A stretch of DNA of 64,000 nucleotides from Rhizobium mongolense USDA 1844 (GCF_000419765.1 NZ_ATTQ01000001.1:248115-312114); one strand, 5' to 3'. Shown: positions 1 to 8,504, numbered from the stretch's first letter. Numbers and translations are program-made. The notes: a model not told the origin generated them from the letters alone.

Positions 1-189
1 ATTTCCATCGGGCAGCGTGAAGCCGCCATCGATCAGTACGGCTTCGTTCGCGCCGGAAACCAGAACGGGGGCGCGGAAGAAGCCATTCTGCCCTGCAGGG
101 AAATGCTTCCAAGTCAGGCTTCCTGCTGCGTGGCCGAGGCCTGCGGGAGCAAGTACGGCAGTCGCGCCAGCGGCGAGAGTGGTTTTCAT
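1..189 (-). CDS. MBL-fold metallo-hydrolase, N-terminal part (runs off window)
   Basis: The minus strand is open from an ATG at 187-189 to the window edge (63 codons). The peptide begins MKTTLAAGATAVLAPAG, a short signal-peptide-like stretch, then SLTWKHFPAGQNGFFRAPVL and SGANEAVLIDGGF. The 'EAVLIDGGF' strand-turn is typical of the first sheet of metallo-beta-lactamase-fold hydrolases, just before the metal-binding HxHxDH motif, which would lie outside the window. It is the last visible gene of a minus-strand set after the DUF336-like gene and the DsbA-like pseudogene. Substrate unknown. Confidence 0.7.
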   Translation of the reverse strand, partial: MKTTLAAGATAVLAPAGLGHAAGSLTWKHFPAGQNGFFRAPVLVSGANEAVLIDGGFTLPDGN

Positions 190-274
190 GATGGTTCTCC
201 TGGTGAACATGGTCCTGGTATCCTGTCTTGGTTTATTCATGCGACTTAACAACATCGATTGGCGCCCGGGCTAC

Positions 275-763
275 CTAGAGCGCCTTCGCCCCGGCGTTGG
301 CGATCGCGCCATCATCAGCGGGCATGCCGCCACTGACTCCGATCGCACCAACCACCTGGCCATCGACAACGAGAGGCACTTCGCCTTCGACCGGAAAAGC
401 TCCCGGCACGGCAAGCAGATTGCTCTGGTTGTTATGAAGGATCATATCCCCGATCGCCTTTGTCGGGGTCTTGATACCGTTGGCGGCTTTCGCCTTGCCA
501 AGTGCTGCGTCGATCGTGCCGATGCCGGCATCGTTGGAGCGTTTGAGATAGACGAGGTTGCTGCCGGAATCCACTATGGCAATCGTCATCTCAAAGCTCT
601 TCCTGCGCATTTCCGCGAGGGCGGCCGCTGCTACCTGCTTGGCTCGGTCGATGCTGATCGGCGCTCCGTAGGGTGGCACATTCTGGGCGAAGCCGGGCGT
701 CGCCGATACTACGCCGAGCATGAAGACGGCCAGTGCTGTATGGATCGTACGCTGGATCATCAT
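275..763 (-). CDS. Secreted DUF336 / GlcG-HbpS-like haem-binding-family protein
   Basis: This 162-residue protein starts MMIQRTIHTALAVFMLG and has a signal peptide ending near 'GFAQ'. The mature part matches the GlcG/HbpS (DUF336) fold: an early helix (ISIDRAKQVAAAALAEMRRK), then 'FEMTIAIVDSGSNLVYLKR' and a late 'GQVVGAIGVSGG'. Members are small alpha/beta proteins, some of which bind haem; their role is often unclear. I chose the ATG at 763 because AAAGGA lies a proper distance upstream and a signal peptide follows at once; the open frame continues upstream but overlaps the DsbA-like gene. It sits 13 bp behind that gene, so they are probably co-transcribed. Confidence 0.8.
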   Translation of the reverse strand: MMIQRTIHTALAVFMLGVVSATPGFAQNVPPYGAPISIDRAKQVAAAALAEMRRKSFEMTIAIVDSGSNLVYLKRSNDAGIGTIDAALGKAKAANGIKTPTKAIGDMILHNNQSNLLAVPGAFPVEGEVPLVVDGQVVGAIGVSGGMPADDGAIANAGAKAL

Positions 764-776
764 CGAGGTTATCCTT

Positions 777-1450
777 TCATCGGATGGCTGTTGCGAGCGA
801 GACCCGCGGATGACCTGTGTTGGACAGCCTGGCGACGAGATCGCTGTCACTGAACAGGTCCTGCGCCTTGAGCAAAGTCCGATGCGCGCCGTCGTCCACG
901 ATCAATCCGGTACGCCGTTGACTGCGAACTCACGCATCAGAGCGCGCGCTGAGGCCATGCGCTCTCGGTTAGCAGCCAGCAGATCGGAATCGGGAGAAGC
1001 GAGGCGGGGTGCCGCCGCACCAAGCCCGACACTGGCCAGCACGTTCTGCAGTTCGGACATGTCCGTGACATCGCGGCCTGAAATATAGCGCGCCTCCTGG
1101 ATGTACCGGAGCGCATCGAGCTCGTGCTTCGGTGCTGTCAGGGCAACGGCAGTCAGTGCCAGTGTGGCCGGAGCGGAATCCAGCATACCGCCTGTTGCGA
1201 GAACCTGGCTCCGATAAAGATCGCTAAACCGCTGCCCCGTGAGGCTTCCGATGCGCTGGTCGTTTGACCAGGCGAAGGCGGCGAATCGCTCGTCCATCGA
1301 CCTAGCGCCGGAATCGGAAAACAGACCGGTCGGGGCGAGCGTGATTGTCAGATCAGGTACCGCGGCGAGCTGCGCGAGCAGCGGCGATGCGCCATAGCAC
1401 CAACCGCAAAGGGGATCGAAGAGAGGGGTGATGTGGCTCTTGCCAGTCAT
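777..1450 (-). pseudogene. DsbA-family thioredoxin-fold protein, frameshifted near the C-terminus
   Basis: The frame starting at 1450 encodes a DsbA/FrnE-like thioredoxin-fold protein with the redox motif CGWC near residue 15 (PLFDPLCGWCYGASPLLAQL) and the late cis-Pro region 'FAVNGVP', after which it stops at 902-904. The expected continuation (LIVDDGAHRTLLKAQDLF and on) is present one base out of frame and ends at 777-779, 13 bp before the next gene start. One missing base between positions 905 and 908 therefore explains the early stop. The restored protein would be about 224 residues, usual for the family. Whether this is a true mutation or a sequencing error cannot be told here. Confidence 0.75.
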
Positions 1451-1509
1451 GTCGGCTCCTTCGTGGCCATAGATGACATGCGCCGATTAGAACGAGAAGA
1501 TCGATAAAA

Positions 1510-2451
1510 ATGACAGAATGTATGCTAAAAACTGACAATAAAATCGGAGGGCACTATGCAGAAGCGATCAATTTCAATCGCCTAGCCTATTTTGTGGCCG
1601 TCGTTGACGCGGGATCGTTTACGAGAGCTGCGGAATACCTGGGCATCACCAAGGCGGTTGTCAGCCAGCAGGTCGCGAAGCTTGAACAGGAGGTCGGCAC
1701 CACCTTGCTGATGCGCACCACGCGGCGGGTGCAGGCGACTGAAGCTGGGCTGTTTTTTCATGCCCGATGCGTCTCGATCCTGCGCGAGGCAGGGGACGCC
1801 CTGGGAGAGTTGGCTCAAGGCAGGACCAGACCCAAGGGCCTTCTGAGGATCACCGCCCCCTACGACTACGGCACCTCGGTCGTCGTGCCCTTGGTCACCG
1901 CCTTCAGCCAGCGCTATAACGATTGCAAGGTGGAACTGAACCTCAGCGACAAGATGGTTGATCTGGTTGCCGACAACATGGACCTTGCCATTCGCGTCGG
2001 CTGGCTGGCTGATTCCAGCATGCAGGCACGGCGGATCGGCTCATTCCGGCAACTCCTGGTGGGATCGCAAGCCTTCGCCGGGGAGATAGCGGCACTGAGC
2101 GCGCCGATTGACTGCGCGCCTCTGCCCTTCGTGGCTAACAACGCTTTGAGAGAGCCGCTCGAATGGACCTTCACGCGCAGCGATGGAGAGGTCAGGAGCG
2201 TCCGCTTTAAGGCGGACATCGCGATCAATACCACGCCAGCGGTCATGGAGGCGGTCCGACAGGGCGCAGGTCTATCGGTCCTTCCAGATTTTCTCGCGAC
2301 CGCCGGCCTGTTGGCCGGAGACCTCATTCCCGTCCTGCCTGAATGGCAGCTCCCATCCGGCGGCGTTTACACAGTCTATCCGGCGGCGCGATTTCGGCCG
2401 CCCAAAGTTTCCGTGTTTGTCGACATGCTGATCGCAGCATTGAAGGTTTGA
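1510..2451 (+). CDS. LysR-family transcriptional regulator
   Basis: This 313-residue protein has a standard LysR layout: an N-terminal winged helix-turn-helix (FNRLAYFVAVVDAGSFTRAA, then AVVSQQVAKLEQEVGTTLL) at about residues 22-80 and a periplasmic-binding-protein-like effector domain to the end. It is transcribed away from the DsbA-like/DUF336/MBL set across a gap of about 60 bp, the usual arrangement for a LysR protein that controls its divergent neighbours. The start is uncertain: ATGs occur at 1510 and 1522, and the first twenty residues are not typical of the family. The inducer is unknown; a thiol- or redox-related signal would fit the neighbours but is only inference. Confidence 0.9.
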   Translation: MTECMLKTDNKIGGHYAEAINFNRLAYFVAVVDAGSFTRAAEYLGITKAVVSQQVAKLEQEVGTTLLMRTTRRVQATEAGLFFHARCVSILREAGDALGELAQGRTRPKGLLRITAPYDYGTSVVVPLVTAFSQRYNDCKVELNLSDKMVDLVADNMDLAIRVGWLADSSMQARRIGSFRQLLVGSQAFAGEIAALSAPIDCAPLPFVANNALREPLEWTFTRSDGEVRSVRFKADIAINTTPAVMEAVRQGAGLSVLPDFLATAGLLAGDLIPVLPEWQLPSGGVYTVYPAARFRPPKVSVFVDMLIAALKV

Positions 2452-2642
2452 ACTTCTCGAATGTCGCGTAAACAATCGAAAATTTCACCTCGGATGTTGT
2501 AATGAACTCCGCCAAGTCTGCGGAGCGTTGTCTGGGTCTGCCCCATTGCGGACCTAGCCATACTTCGTTTCGATTTGGGTTCTGTTCTTCAACGTGCTCA
2601 TAATACCGCCTGACCGCCCACGTATACGACTTGGAGTAAGAC

Positions 2643-3226
2643 ATGGGCGACAAAACCTTACGTCTGCATTTCCCCCAATGGCAGGGGTGGGAATATAGAG
2701 GCCTATCATTTTGGCTCCCAGTTGCTGGCCATGCTCGCACCTGCTGCCGATGGTCCGGTTGAAACTGTCGAAGTAGCGGAACCCAGCGGCTCCATTCTCC
2801 CCTTGGAGAACGGCATCGTTGCCCGCAGAACGCTCCTGCGGCAGATCGATTCCGCAGAACGAATATTGAAGAAGGAAGTACCGGATACGGTCGTCGTTCT
2901 GGGCGGCGACTGTTTGGTAGACCTCGCACCGTTTGCCTATCTCAACGAGCGGTAGGGAGGTGATCTTGCCTCGACGTCATAGGGCCCCCCGCAGTTCCGC
3001 TCACTTAACTTCACAAATGCCCAATATCGCTCCAGATGCCATTGTTGGGGTGCCACGCGGACGGATGGCCATTCCGCATGTCATACGTCTCCTGAACGAT
3101 GTCGCACATCAGGTCGAAGTGGTGGGGTTGGGTATCACGGAACATCTGCCGTGGGACGCGCTAATCATTAGAGATATGCGGCGGCAACTTCCGCTGATTG
3201 GAAGGACGAACTTAGGGGAAGCGTGA
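2643..3226 (+). pseudogene. Arginase/agmatinase-family protein, degenerate
   Basis: An ATG at 2643 starts MGDKTLRLHFPQWQG; the frame then shifts by one and continues GGNIEAYHFGSQLLAMLAP through 'VPDTVVVLGGDCLVDLAPFAYL', the N-terminal part of the ureohydrolase fold up to the 'GGDC' strand. The central Mn-binding region (DxHxD and SxDxDxxDP) is missing or unreadable, and stops follow 'LNER'. The C-terminal piece reappears as 'VVGLGITEHLPWDALIIRDM', matching the end of the family. At least one frameshift, stops and an internal loss mark it as dead. No partner genes for arginine or agmatine use are nearby. Confidence 0.6.
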
Positions 3227-3230
3227 CGGA

Positions 3231-4205
3231 CGCTCTGGCGTGCCATGGCCGCTTTTGGCGCTTTCCCGCCGAGCCTTTCATCGCTGTCGGCCCATTGCGA
3301 TCGTTCTACTTTCAATCAATTAGGCGCAATCTGTCCGCGTGGACTCCGAAACTGTTGCCGCGGCCGATGACGAAAATGCGCCTACCGGGTGCGAGCCCCT
3401 GCCTGACGTTTGGGACGCCACAAACTCTGTTAAATAGGAAAGGCAGCTCCTGGAAAGGCTCTTGCCTTGATGGCCTTCCGGGTCTGCCATTGCCGCGACT
3501 ATGGCCCGCTGGCCTTTGTTCATATGGCGGCGGCGCTCGTTGGCTGACCAAATCTATTCTACAATTTCTAGGACTTGCTCAGAACGGAAGGACAAATTTA
3601 ACTTGCGTGCATCAATGTATGTATCGTTCAGCTAATACATAGGGCAAATCAAATGTTTGTTGTGTCGATACTTGAGGGTGGGGACGAGCGTAACTTTCTC
3701 GCTACAGGTCTGACATTCCAAGGCGAGTTTGTGTTCATAGATGCTGCCGGGGTAAAGCATCGCTTTCGACGTGCCGACATTTCAGAAATCCTTCCGGTCT
3801 ACGATACTAAAGCGTGCCGTGATTTGCCGACGCGTTGGTGCGGTTGGCCTCAGCCTTGCAAAGTGCTGCCTGAAACGGCAACCCGGCAATAACGCCCTCG
3901 GCTTCGTCGCCCGCTTTGATTTTATCAACGTCGCCGGGCGCGTATATCAGAACAAGCCGCGCCTCGAATATGCGATTTCCAGAAACCGTGCGATTTATGG
4001 AAGGGCTTTCGTACTTGCGTCCGCGCCCGCTGCATTCGGTAGCACAGCCGCTTAACGGGGCCCATTGCGGAAGCTCGCGCCGCGAGGTCGCATCCGGGTT
4101 AGGTGGAGAGCGTCACGAGATTCCCGCCCTTTTAAGCCCTGACCTACAATTGCCGCGCCGTTCAGCACCTACTTCCGACTTGCGGCGAAGGCTCATGCGG
4201 TCAAA
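3231..4205. other. Decayed stretch without a recognised intact gene
   Basis: No complete gene was recognised. On the minus strand around 3330-3540 a short stretch reads MNKGQRAIVAAMADPEGHQG, which resembles a turn found in plasmid ParB-like proteins; it is broken by frameshifts and too short to name firmly. A small plus-strand open frame within this stretch (3653-3892) is listed separately. Confidence 0.35.
3653..3892 (+). CDS. Small hypothetical protein, doubtful
   Basis: An open frame of 79 codons. The first fifty residues (FVVSILEGGDERNFLATGLT, then a strand-rich segment ending DISEILPVYD) look protein-like, with alternating hydrophobic residues, while the tail is rich in Arg, Cys and Pro and may be out-of-frame sequence. 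An AGGG lies about 10 bp upstream of the ATG. It may be the head of a gene truncated by decay. I do not recognise a family. Confidence 0.25.
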   Translation: MFVVSILEGGDERNFLATGLTFQGEFVFIDAAGVKHRFRRADISEILPVYDTKACRDLPTRWCGWPQPCKVLPETATRQ

Positions 4206-4543
4206 TTAATCGCCGTAGTATGGTAACTTCTCTTTCGGCAGCTTGGGGGCACGTTCGCCAGTCCCCGGCCCACTCTCAATCAGATTGTAAAATAGATTGA
4301 GGATCGCCATTGCAACCAGCACTGCTGGAACCCAGACCGGCATAAGAACATGAAAATCGTCGGCAGATAACTGAATCCGGCCCAATGCAAGACCTTCATC
4401 GTCCAGAACACCGTGATAACCGCTAGAACGAAAATCACTGTCCACTTTACCATGAATGAAACTGCGGTCCTTGCGAGCGTCAGCACTTCAATCCTCCGCC
4501 AGAACCGGTTATCGAATTTTCGCCGGACTTGTACGTCCATATG
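4206..4543 (-). pseudogene. Small two-helix membrane protein, probably frameshifted
   Basis: Two overlapping minus-strand frames join into one sensible small membrane protein. The upstream frame starts MDVQVRRKFDNRFWRRIEVL at 4543 and carries one hydrophobic helix (WTVIFVLAVITVFW); around 'SYLPTIFMF' the sense passes to the other frame, which gives a second helix (MPVWVPAVLVAMAILNLFY) and a charged tail ending KLPYYGD at 4206. A single-base shift near 4345-4355 would restore a protein of about 112 residues. Alternatively each frame is a separate short ORF. No family is recognised. Confidence 0.4.
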
Positions 4544-4969
4544 CGACCTATGATAGCATAGAGAACTCGACTTGGGAGCGAAGTTTGGGATGCGGCAATC
4601 CAGCTTCGGGGCCAACGCGGCAGGTCCATGTCTGCTATTGGCGGCGCAATCCGGCCGACTGCAGAATGGGTATTGTTATGCCGAGCTTGCCATCCCGCCC
4701 TATCGGAAATCTCAAGCTTTGGGATGCTGGCTCGGCATAGTCTCCGGCTCGGGATAAATTCCGCATCTCCACATCGATACGCTGAAGGTGAAGAGCCGAA
4801 ACTTCCACCGACATAGGGGGTGCCGGAGTACGAGCGCCTCGAGCCGGTGCAAAAAGTGGTTCGAACAGCCAGAATCTGGATCGTTCTGCTCGGGGGTTCG
4901 ACGCCTCGTCGTTAGCACGCCGGAACTTGCCGACCGGTTCAGCGTTGCCGTCGTTGAGGAGGAGTTCCA
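4544..4969. other. Intergenic, no gene recognised
   Basis: Only short overlapping open frames in several phases occur here and none has convincing protein character. The last bases carry the strong ribosome-binding site GAGGAG used by the next gene. Confidence 0.4.
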
Positions 4970-5155
4970 ATGTCAGTCCCTTTCGAGCCTATTGTACCGC
5001 GGACGGCCCCGCTGCCGGATCCTGACCATATTCCCGGCGATGAGTCGCTTCCCGATCCCGAACCCGATAAGGGCGCCGCGCCAGTCGGCCGGATGTCGGC
5101 ACACTGTCCAACAGGGGAACGCCACGTCCGTCTTCAATCCGAGGGTCGGCCATGA
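4970..5155 (+). CDS. Small proline/acid-rich hypothetical protein
   Basis: This 61-residue protein starts MSVPFEPIVPRTAPLPDPD. The start is supported by GAGGAG seven bases upstream. It is rich in Pro, Asp and Glu, with no membrane segment. Its stop overlaps the start of the next small gene in an ATGA arrangement, which points to coupled translation. Pairs of such short acidic proteins are common in rhizobia; I cannot give it a function. Confidence 0.5.
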   Translation: MSVPFEPIVPRTAPLPDPDHIPGDESLPDPEPDKGAAPVGRMSAHCPTGERHVRLQSEGRP

Positions 5156-5370
5156 GCGAAGATTGGAGAGCTGAACTCAAGGAAGCGCTCGAGGACTTCG
5201 TAGATACCTATGTCGTTAGGGGCGCGAAACAGGCTGACGTCTACGATGCTATCCTCGAGGAGATCGGCAATCTTCGGGCGAACTACGAGCGGGATCCTGA
5301 TCCAGCCGAAGATCGTGCGCGAGCCGATGTCGAGGAACCGTCGAACGACTGGCCCGGCGCTCAGCGCTGA
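5152..5370 (+). CDS. Small acidic hypothetical protein
   Basis: This 72-residue protein begins MSEDWRAELKEALEDFVDTY and continues with a predicted second helix (ADVYDAILEEIGNLRANYER) and an acidic tail ending in EEPSNDWPGAQR. It has no transmembrane segment or known catalytic motif. The ATG overlaps the stop of the preceding small gene by four bases. The general pattern resembles short helical proteins frequent in Rhizobiaceae that share the 'VRGAKQADVYDAI' type of segment. A hairpin follows just downstream. Function unknown. Confidence 0.65.
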   Translation: MSEDWRAELKEALEDFVDTYVVRGAKQADVYDAILEEIGNLRANYERDPDPAEDRARADVEEPSNDWPGAQR

Positions 5371-5386
5371 GCACCAGGCAATAAAA

Positions 5387-5414
5387 AAGGCCGGGGCGAA
5401 ACCGCACCGACCTT
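5387..5414. terminator. Candidate rho-independent terminator
   Basis: AAGGCCGG at 5387-5394 pairs with CCGACCTT at 5407-5414 (8 bp including one G-U pair), with a run of A on the left side. Read on the minus strand the stem is followed by TTTTTTATT, so it is best as a minus-strand terminator, though it lies right after the plus-strand gene ending at 5370. Confidence 0.4.
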
Positions 5415-5808
5415 CTCGACATCGCTCCTCACACCAGTGCCAGTACATCCGTGGTCAAAAGCAGATAAGCGACTTCGGCAGTCGCGAACGCTCGCGTGGA
5501 GCGCTCACCAGCAACGCCGATGAGCTGTAGATAGCCGATGATTGTGTTGGTTTCAAGGGCGCGGAGGGGATGCGACGTCGATCTTCTAGCCGATCTCGGC
5601 GAAACGAGGCCGGGATCGCTATTATAGTCTCTGCTGGAACCTTCGCTAGGAACGGAGGTTAATTGCGCGAGGTCACGGTGTGCCAATCGGACACGACGGA
5701 GATGATGAACGCACCGGTTTTTCCGATTTCTCGGTGCGGGCAACGAAACGCCAGGCGAGCATCTAACCCGTCCGCCGCGACCTTATCCCTCTGAAAGGCA
5801 ACCTCGCC
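5415..5808. other. Intergenic, no gene recognised
   Basis: No convincing coding sequence, RNA or repeat was seen. GAAAGG just before 5809 is the probable ribosome-binding site of the next gene. Confidence 0.4.
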
Positions 5809-6018
5809 ATGATCAATCCGCCGAGCACTCAGCCAGATAGTCCGGAAAGAAAGGTCGAGCTCGACCAAACTGTCGACTACGCCGTCCAGATCCTCGTGGA
5901 GGAGGCCCACCTCGTCGGTTGGACCCGCGTCGAGTTCCTGACCGCAATCCTCGACGCCGCGAACGCCCGGTTGTCGGCGATCGAAGAGGAACGCGAACTT
6001 GAAGAAGGCGGCAACTGA
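5809..6018 (+). CDS. Small acidic helical hypothetical protein
   Basis: This 69-residue protein begins MINPPSTQPDSPERKVELDQ and has two probable helices (TVDYAVQILVEEAHLVGW and VEFLTAILDAANARLSAIEE) with a Glu-rich end. It has no membrane segment or known motif. It resembles the other short rhizobial-type acidic proteins at 4970-5370 in length and composition but not in sequence. Its end runs directly into the remnant of an exonuclease III gene, so in the ancestral order it was probably coupled to that gene by an overlapping start. Confidence 0.6.
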   Translation: MINPPSTQPDSPERKVELDQTVDYAVQILVEEAHLVGWTRVEFLTAILDAANARLSAIEEERELEEGGN

Positions 6019-6420
6019 AGATCGCGACCTACAACGTCAACGGGTGAACGGTCGTCTCGAGGTTCTTCTTGGATGGTTCGCTGAGGCGTCGCCCGACGTC
6101 GTATGTTTGCAAGAATTGAAAGCGCCTCAAGAGCAACCCGTATCCGGGGCCAAGTTCGACTACAAGCTACGTTGGTTTGAGCGGCTCCATGACTATGCTG
6201 CCGAGTTGCTGGCGCTTGAGGTGCCCGTTGTGCTTGCCGGCGATTATAACGTCATGCCAGGGCGTTCGACGTCTACAAGCCCGAGCGCTGGGTGAACGAC
6301 ACATTGTTCCGTGTCGAGGTCCGTGATGCCTTCAAGAACCTTGTCGCCCAAGGTTAGACGGATGCACTTCGCAAACTGCACCCGGACGAGCGTATTTGCC
6401 TGTCGGCCCGAGGCGTTTGG
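6016..6420 (+). pseudogene. Exodeoxyribonuclease III (xthA-like) remnant
   Basis: Three pieces of an ExoIII-type AP endonuclease are readable in changing frames: the start (KIATYNVNG at 6016-6042), 'NGRLEVLLGWFAEASPDVVC' with the active-site 'LQELKAPQE', and then, after a deletion of the middle, 'FDYKLRWFERLHDYAAELLA' and 'VVLAGDYNVMP' carrying the family's catalytic Asp/Asn strand. The reading then shifts into 'FDVYKPERWVNDTLF', 'VRDAFKNLVAQG', an in-frame stop and 'TDALRKLHPDERI'. Frameshifts, a stop and the internal deletion show it is not functional. Confidence 0.75.
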
Positions 6421-6553
6421 CCCGCGAAAGACGAGAGGGGTTAAAAAAGAGCAGCGATTTTGATCATGATGTCGGATCGGGGGCGGCTCGTGCGTCATCG
6501 TATCATCAGGTCGGGCTCTCGATCTGAAGGACAACGACCAGGAGGACGACGCG

Positions 6554-7039
6554 ATGTCTAAGAACACCATTTGTCTATGGTACAACAAGGACGCTGAGGA
6601 AGCCGCCCGCTTCTATGCCGACACCTTCCCAGACAGCAAGATCGGAGCCATCATCCGCGCGCCCGGCAAATATCCCGACGGAGAAGAGGGAGCCGTGTTG
6701 GTCGTCGAGTTCACGGTGGCGGGTGTTGCGTGCATCGGATTGAACGGCGGCCCCACATTCAAGCACAGCGAAGCCTTCTCATTCCAGATCAGCACCGAGG
6801 ATCAGGAAGAAACAGATCGCTATTGGAACGCCATCGTCGGCAATGGCGGTCAGGAAAGCGAATGCGGCTGGTGCAAGGATAAGTGGGGAGTATCCTGGCA
6901 GATCACGCCTCGCATTCTAATGGACGCGCTTGCAGCAGGTGGCGAACAAGCAAGGCGCGCATTCGACGCGATGATGACGATGAGGAAAATCGACGTAGCT
7001 GTGATCGATGCGGCACAAAAAGGGGATAACGCGCTATGA
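6554..7039 (+). CDS. VOC-family (PhnB-like) protein
   Basis: This 161-residue protein starts MSKNTICLWYNKDAEEAARF, with AGGAGG ten bases upstream. It belongs to the PhnB/'3-demethylubiquinone-9 3-methyltransferase' branch of the vicinal-oxygen-chelate superfamily: paired beta-alpha-beta units, 'ADTFPDSKIGAIIR', 'AFSFQIS' and the typical late segment 'CGWCKDKWGVSWQITPRIL'. Members are small cytosolic proteins, some binding metal, mostly without proven activity. The stop overlaps the next ATG by four bases, so the two genes are coupled. Confidence 0.85.
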   Translation: MSKNTICLWYNKDAEEAARFYADTFPDSKIGAIIRAPGKYPDGEEGAVLVVEFTVAGVACIGLNGGPTFKHSEAFSFQISTEDQEETDRYWNAIVGNGGQESECGWCKDKWGVSWQITPRILMDALAAGGEQARRAFDAMMTMRKIDVAVIDAAQKGDNAL

Positions 7040-7257
7040 CCACCGAGAAGATCAAAGGACCTGCTTCCTATTTTCCATCAATCGAGAAGAAATACGGCCG
7101 TCCTATCGATGACTGGCAAGAGCTCGTGCGAAAGCACTATCCTGCGAAGCACATGGAACTTGTCGGTATGCTGAAGAGCGAACACGGAATGGGCCACGGT
7201 CATGCAAATGCGATCGTGGCGCACACTCTCGCGGAAGACAAGCAGCCAGCCTCTTAA
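7036..7257 (+). CDS. DUF4287 domain protein
   Basis: This 73-residue protein matches the DUF4287 pattern across its length: 'KGPASYFPSIEKKYGRPIDD', 'WQELVRKHYPAKHMELVGML' and 'EHGMGHGHANAIVAHTLA'. It is a small soluble helical protein of unknown role that is often found beside VOC or DUF1801 proteins. The ATG overlaps the upstream stop (ATGA). The sequence is complete, with no sign of decay. Confidence 0.85.
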   Translation: MTTEKIKGPASYFPSIEKKYGRPIDDWQELVRKHYPAKHMELVGMLKSEHGMGHGHANAIVAHTLAEDKQPAS

Positions 7258-7476
7258 CGGAGTGTGGTGCGAGGCGAAACGTCTTGTCTGCTTCCGGCCC
7301 AAAGCGGCGATCAGGTGGTGATCGCGCAGACTGAGTTCGCGAGGGCTTTTGGCTCTAGTCGAACGCTAGCTCGCTGCTTGCAAATCCAGCAGCCATGCGC
7401 CCTGGAACAGGATAAAGATTGCGTGCACTTGTCGTGCCGGTAAACCCAGAGAAGCGGACCTCGCCTGAGGTCAGAA

Positions 7477-7510
7477 TTGATTACACGACACTGTCGTGTC
7501 ATGCTATAAG
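7477..7510 (+). promoter_or_regulatory. parDE promoter with palindromic operator
   Basis: ACACGACA-C-TGTCGTGT at 7483-7499 is a perfect 8-bp inverted repeat around one base. It lies between TTGATT (7477-7482) and a TATA-like stretch (CTATAA, 7504-7509). This is where a ParD antitoxin would be expected to bind to repress its own operon. The element positions are read from sequence; repression is inference from the family. Confidence 0.6.
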
Positions 7511-7531
7511 GAGAACAGAAAGGGTTTCATC

Positions 7532-7807
7532 ATGCGCACCAGCAAATCAATCACCCTGACCCTTGGCAAACAGCAGCAAGTGCTGGATTCCCTGGTGAGC
7601 TCCGGCGAGTACGACTCCGCTAGCGAAGCGGTTCGCGCAGCACTGCGTGCGCTTGCGCGTGAGCGGGACGCCGTGAACACGATCTGGCGGGAGAAGGTGC
7701 GCGAGGCGCTCGAGGATCCGCGCCCACGTGTTCCGGCCGAGAAGGTCTTTGCCGACCTGCGCGCCTTCCATGACGAGCAGGTGAAAGCCGATACGCGTGG
7801 CGCATAG
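7532..7807 (+). CDS. parD: ParD-family antitoxin
   Basis: This 91-residue protein has an N-terminal ribbon-helix-helix (SKSITLTLGKQQQVLDSLV, then SGEYDSASEAVRAALRAL) at about residues 3-45 and a C-terminal region that would wrap the toxin. The 'SGEYDSASEAVRAALR' signature is diagnostic of ParD/CC2985-type antitoxins. I chose the ATG at 7532 because the ribbon strand follows immediately; an upstream ATG at 7496 would add twelve unusual residues. It overlaps the ParE gene by 11 bp and lies downstream of the palindromic operator. Confidence 0.85.
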   Translation: MRTSKSITLTLGKQQQVLDSLVSSGEYDSASEAVRAALRALARERDAVNTIWREKVREALEDPRPRVPAEKVFADLRAFHDEQVKADTRGA

Positions 7808-8090
7808 GATCGAGTTTCGCGAAGCGGCCGTCGAGGATCTCAAGGCGCTCTACCTCCACATTGCATCTGAGTCTGGCCGCGAACGAGCCGGAGCCTACAT
7901 CGGCCGGATTGAGGCGACCTGTATGTCGCTGGCAACCTTTCCGGAGCGGGGCACGGTGCGCGCGCACATTCATCCGGATTTGCGCATCATTGGTTTTGAG
8001 CACAGCGCGTCGATCGGATTCATCGTGCACGACGGCATCGTAGATATCCTGCGGACCCTGCCGAAGGGCATGAATTTTCCGGACGATTAG
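7797..8090 (+). CDS. parE: ParE/RelE-superfamily toxin
   Basis: This 97-residue protein has the ParE fold pattern: 'RIEFREAAVEDLKALYLHIA', 'YIGRIEATCMSLATFPERG' and the late strand 'SIGFIVHDGIVDILRTLPKG'. ParE toxins poison DNA gyrase, and the paired ParD binds and neutralises them; that is family knowledge. The gene overlaps the antitoxin by 11 bp, is full length and shows no disruption. The following DNA is decayed, so the pair survives in a degenerating region, as addiction modules often do. Confidence 0.85.
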   Translation: MAHRIEFREAAVEDLKALYLHIASESGRERAGAYIGRIEATCMSLATFPERGTVRAHIHPDLRIIGFEHSASIGFIVHDGIVDILRTLPKGMNFPDD

Positions 8091-8239
8091 TCGTGATAGA
8101 TGAGTCCTGTGATTGATTTCGCTGAGTGGACTTGTGGCGCGGAAATGAATAAACCTTTCACGGACGACTGCCCAAGTTCGGTTGAATAGACGGTCAACCA
8201 TTCCCTCAGTGTCATCTCTGGCATCAACTCGCGCCCCCC

Positions 8240-8483
8240 AAACTACGGTGCAAGTGGCATACTGCCTTGCGCGTCGAAATGCGAAAGCTCGATGTGCGTC
8301 CAGAACGGATCGTTATCGGCAAGGGCTGCTCGGAAGACATGATCGCTACAATTTGCCGCGCTGTTCTGCGCCCATTTTCCGCCGTGGTCACCGTGACGCC
8401 GGTTTCGGTCTGTACAAGATCGAGCCGCTGGCAAAGGGCGAAAAGATCGTCAAGGCAGCAATGACAAGGGGTCGAACAGCCTG
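8240..8483 (+). pseudogene. Fragment of a class I/II PLP aminotransferase (HisC-like)
   Basis: The frame reads KLDVRPERIVIGKGCSEDMI then ATICRAVLRP, like the 'G.GSDE.I..I.RA.L.PGD' segment of histidinol-phosphate-type aminotransferases. After a frameshift it continues 'GLYKIEPLAKGEKIVKAAMT', matching the next conserved strand and helix. Only about 80 codons remain, with no lysine-containing active-site region. It is a remnant upstream of the transporter operon. Confidence 0.5.
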
Positions 8484-8504
8484 ATTTTTAAGCCAATTTG
8501 GCGC

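Noticed and set aside
17..853. Plus-strand open frame of 278 codons at the window start
   Set aside because: It overlaps, on the opposite strand, the MBL start, the DUF336 gene and the DsbA-like gene, all with recognised folds. Its own composition has no protein family character.
1451..1509. Specific LysR operator between the divergent LysR and DsbA-like genes
   Set aside because: TGACA occurs twice nearby but no convincing T-N11-A dyad with matching arms could be defined.
3312..3551. ParB-like plasmid partition gene
   Set aside because: Only one short similar stretch (MNKGQRAIVAAMADPEG) is readable; the rest does not fit, so it is mentioned only as a doubtful remnant.
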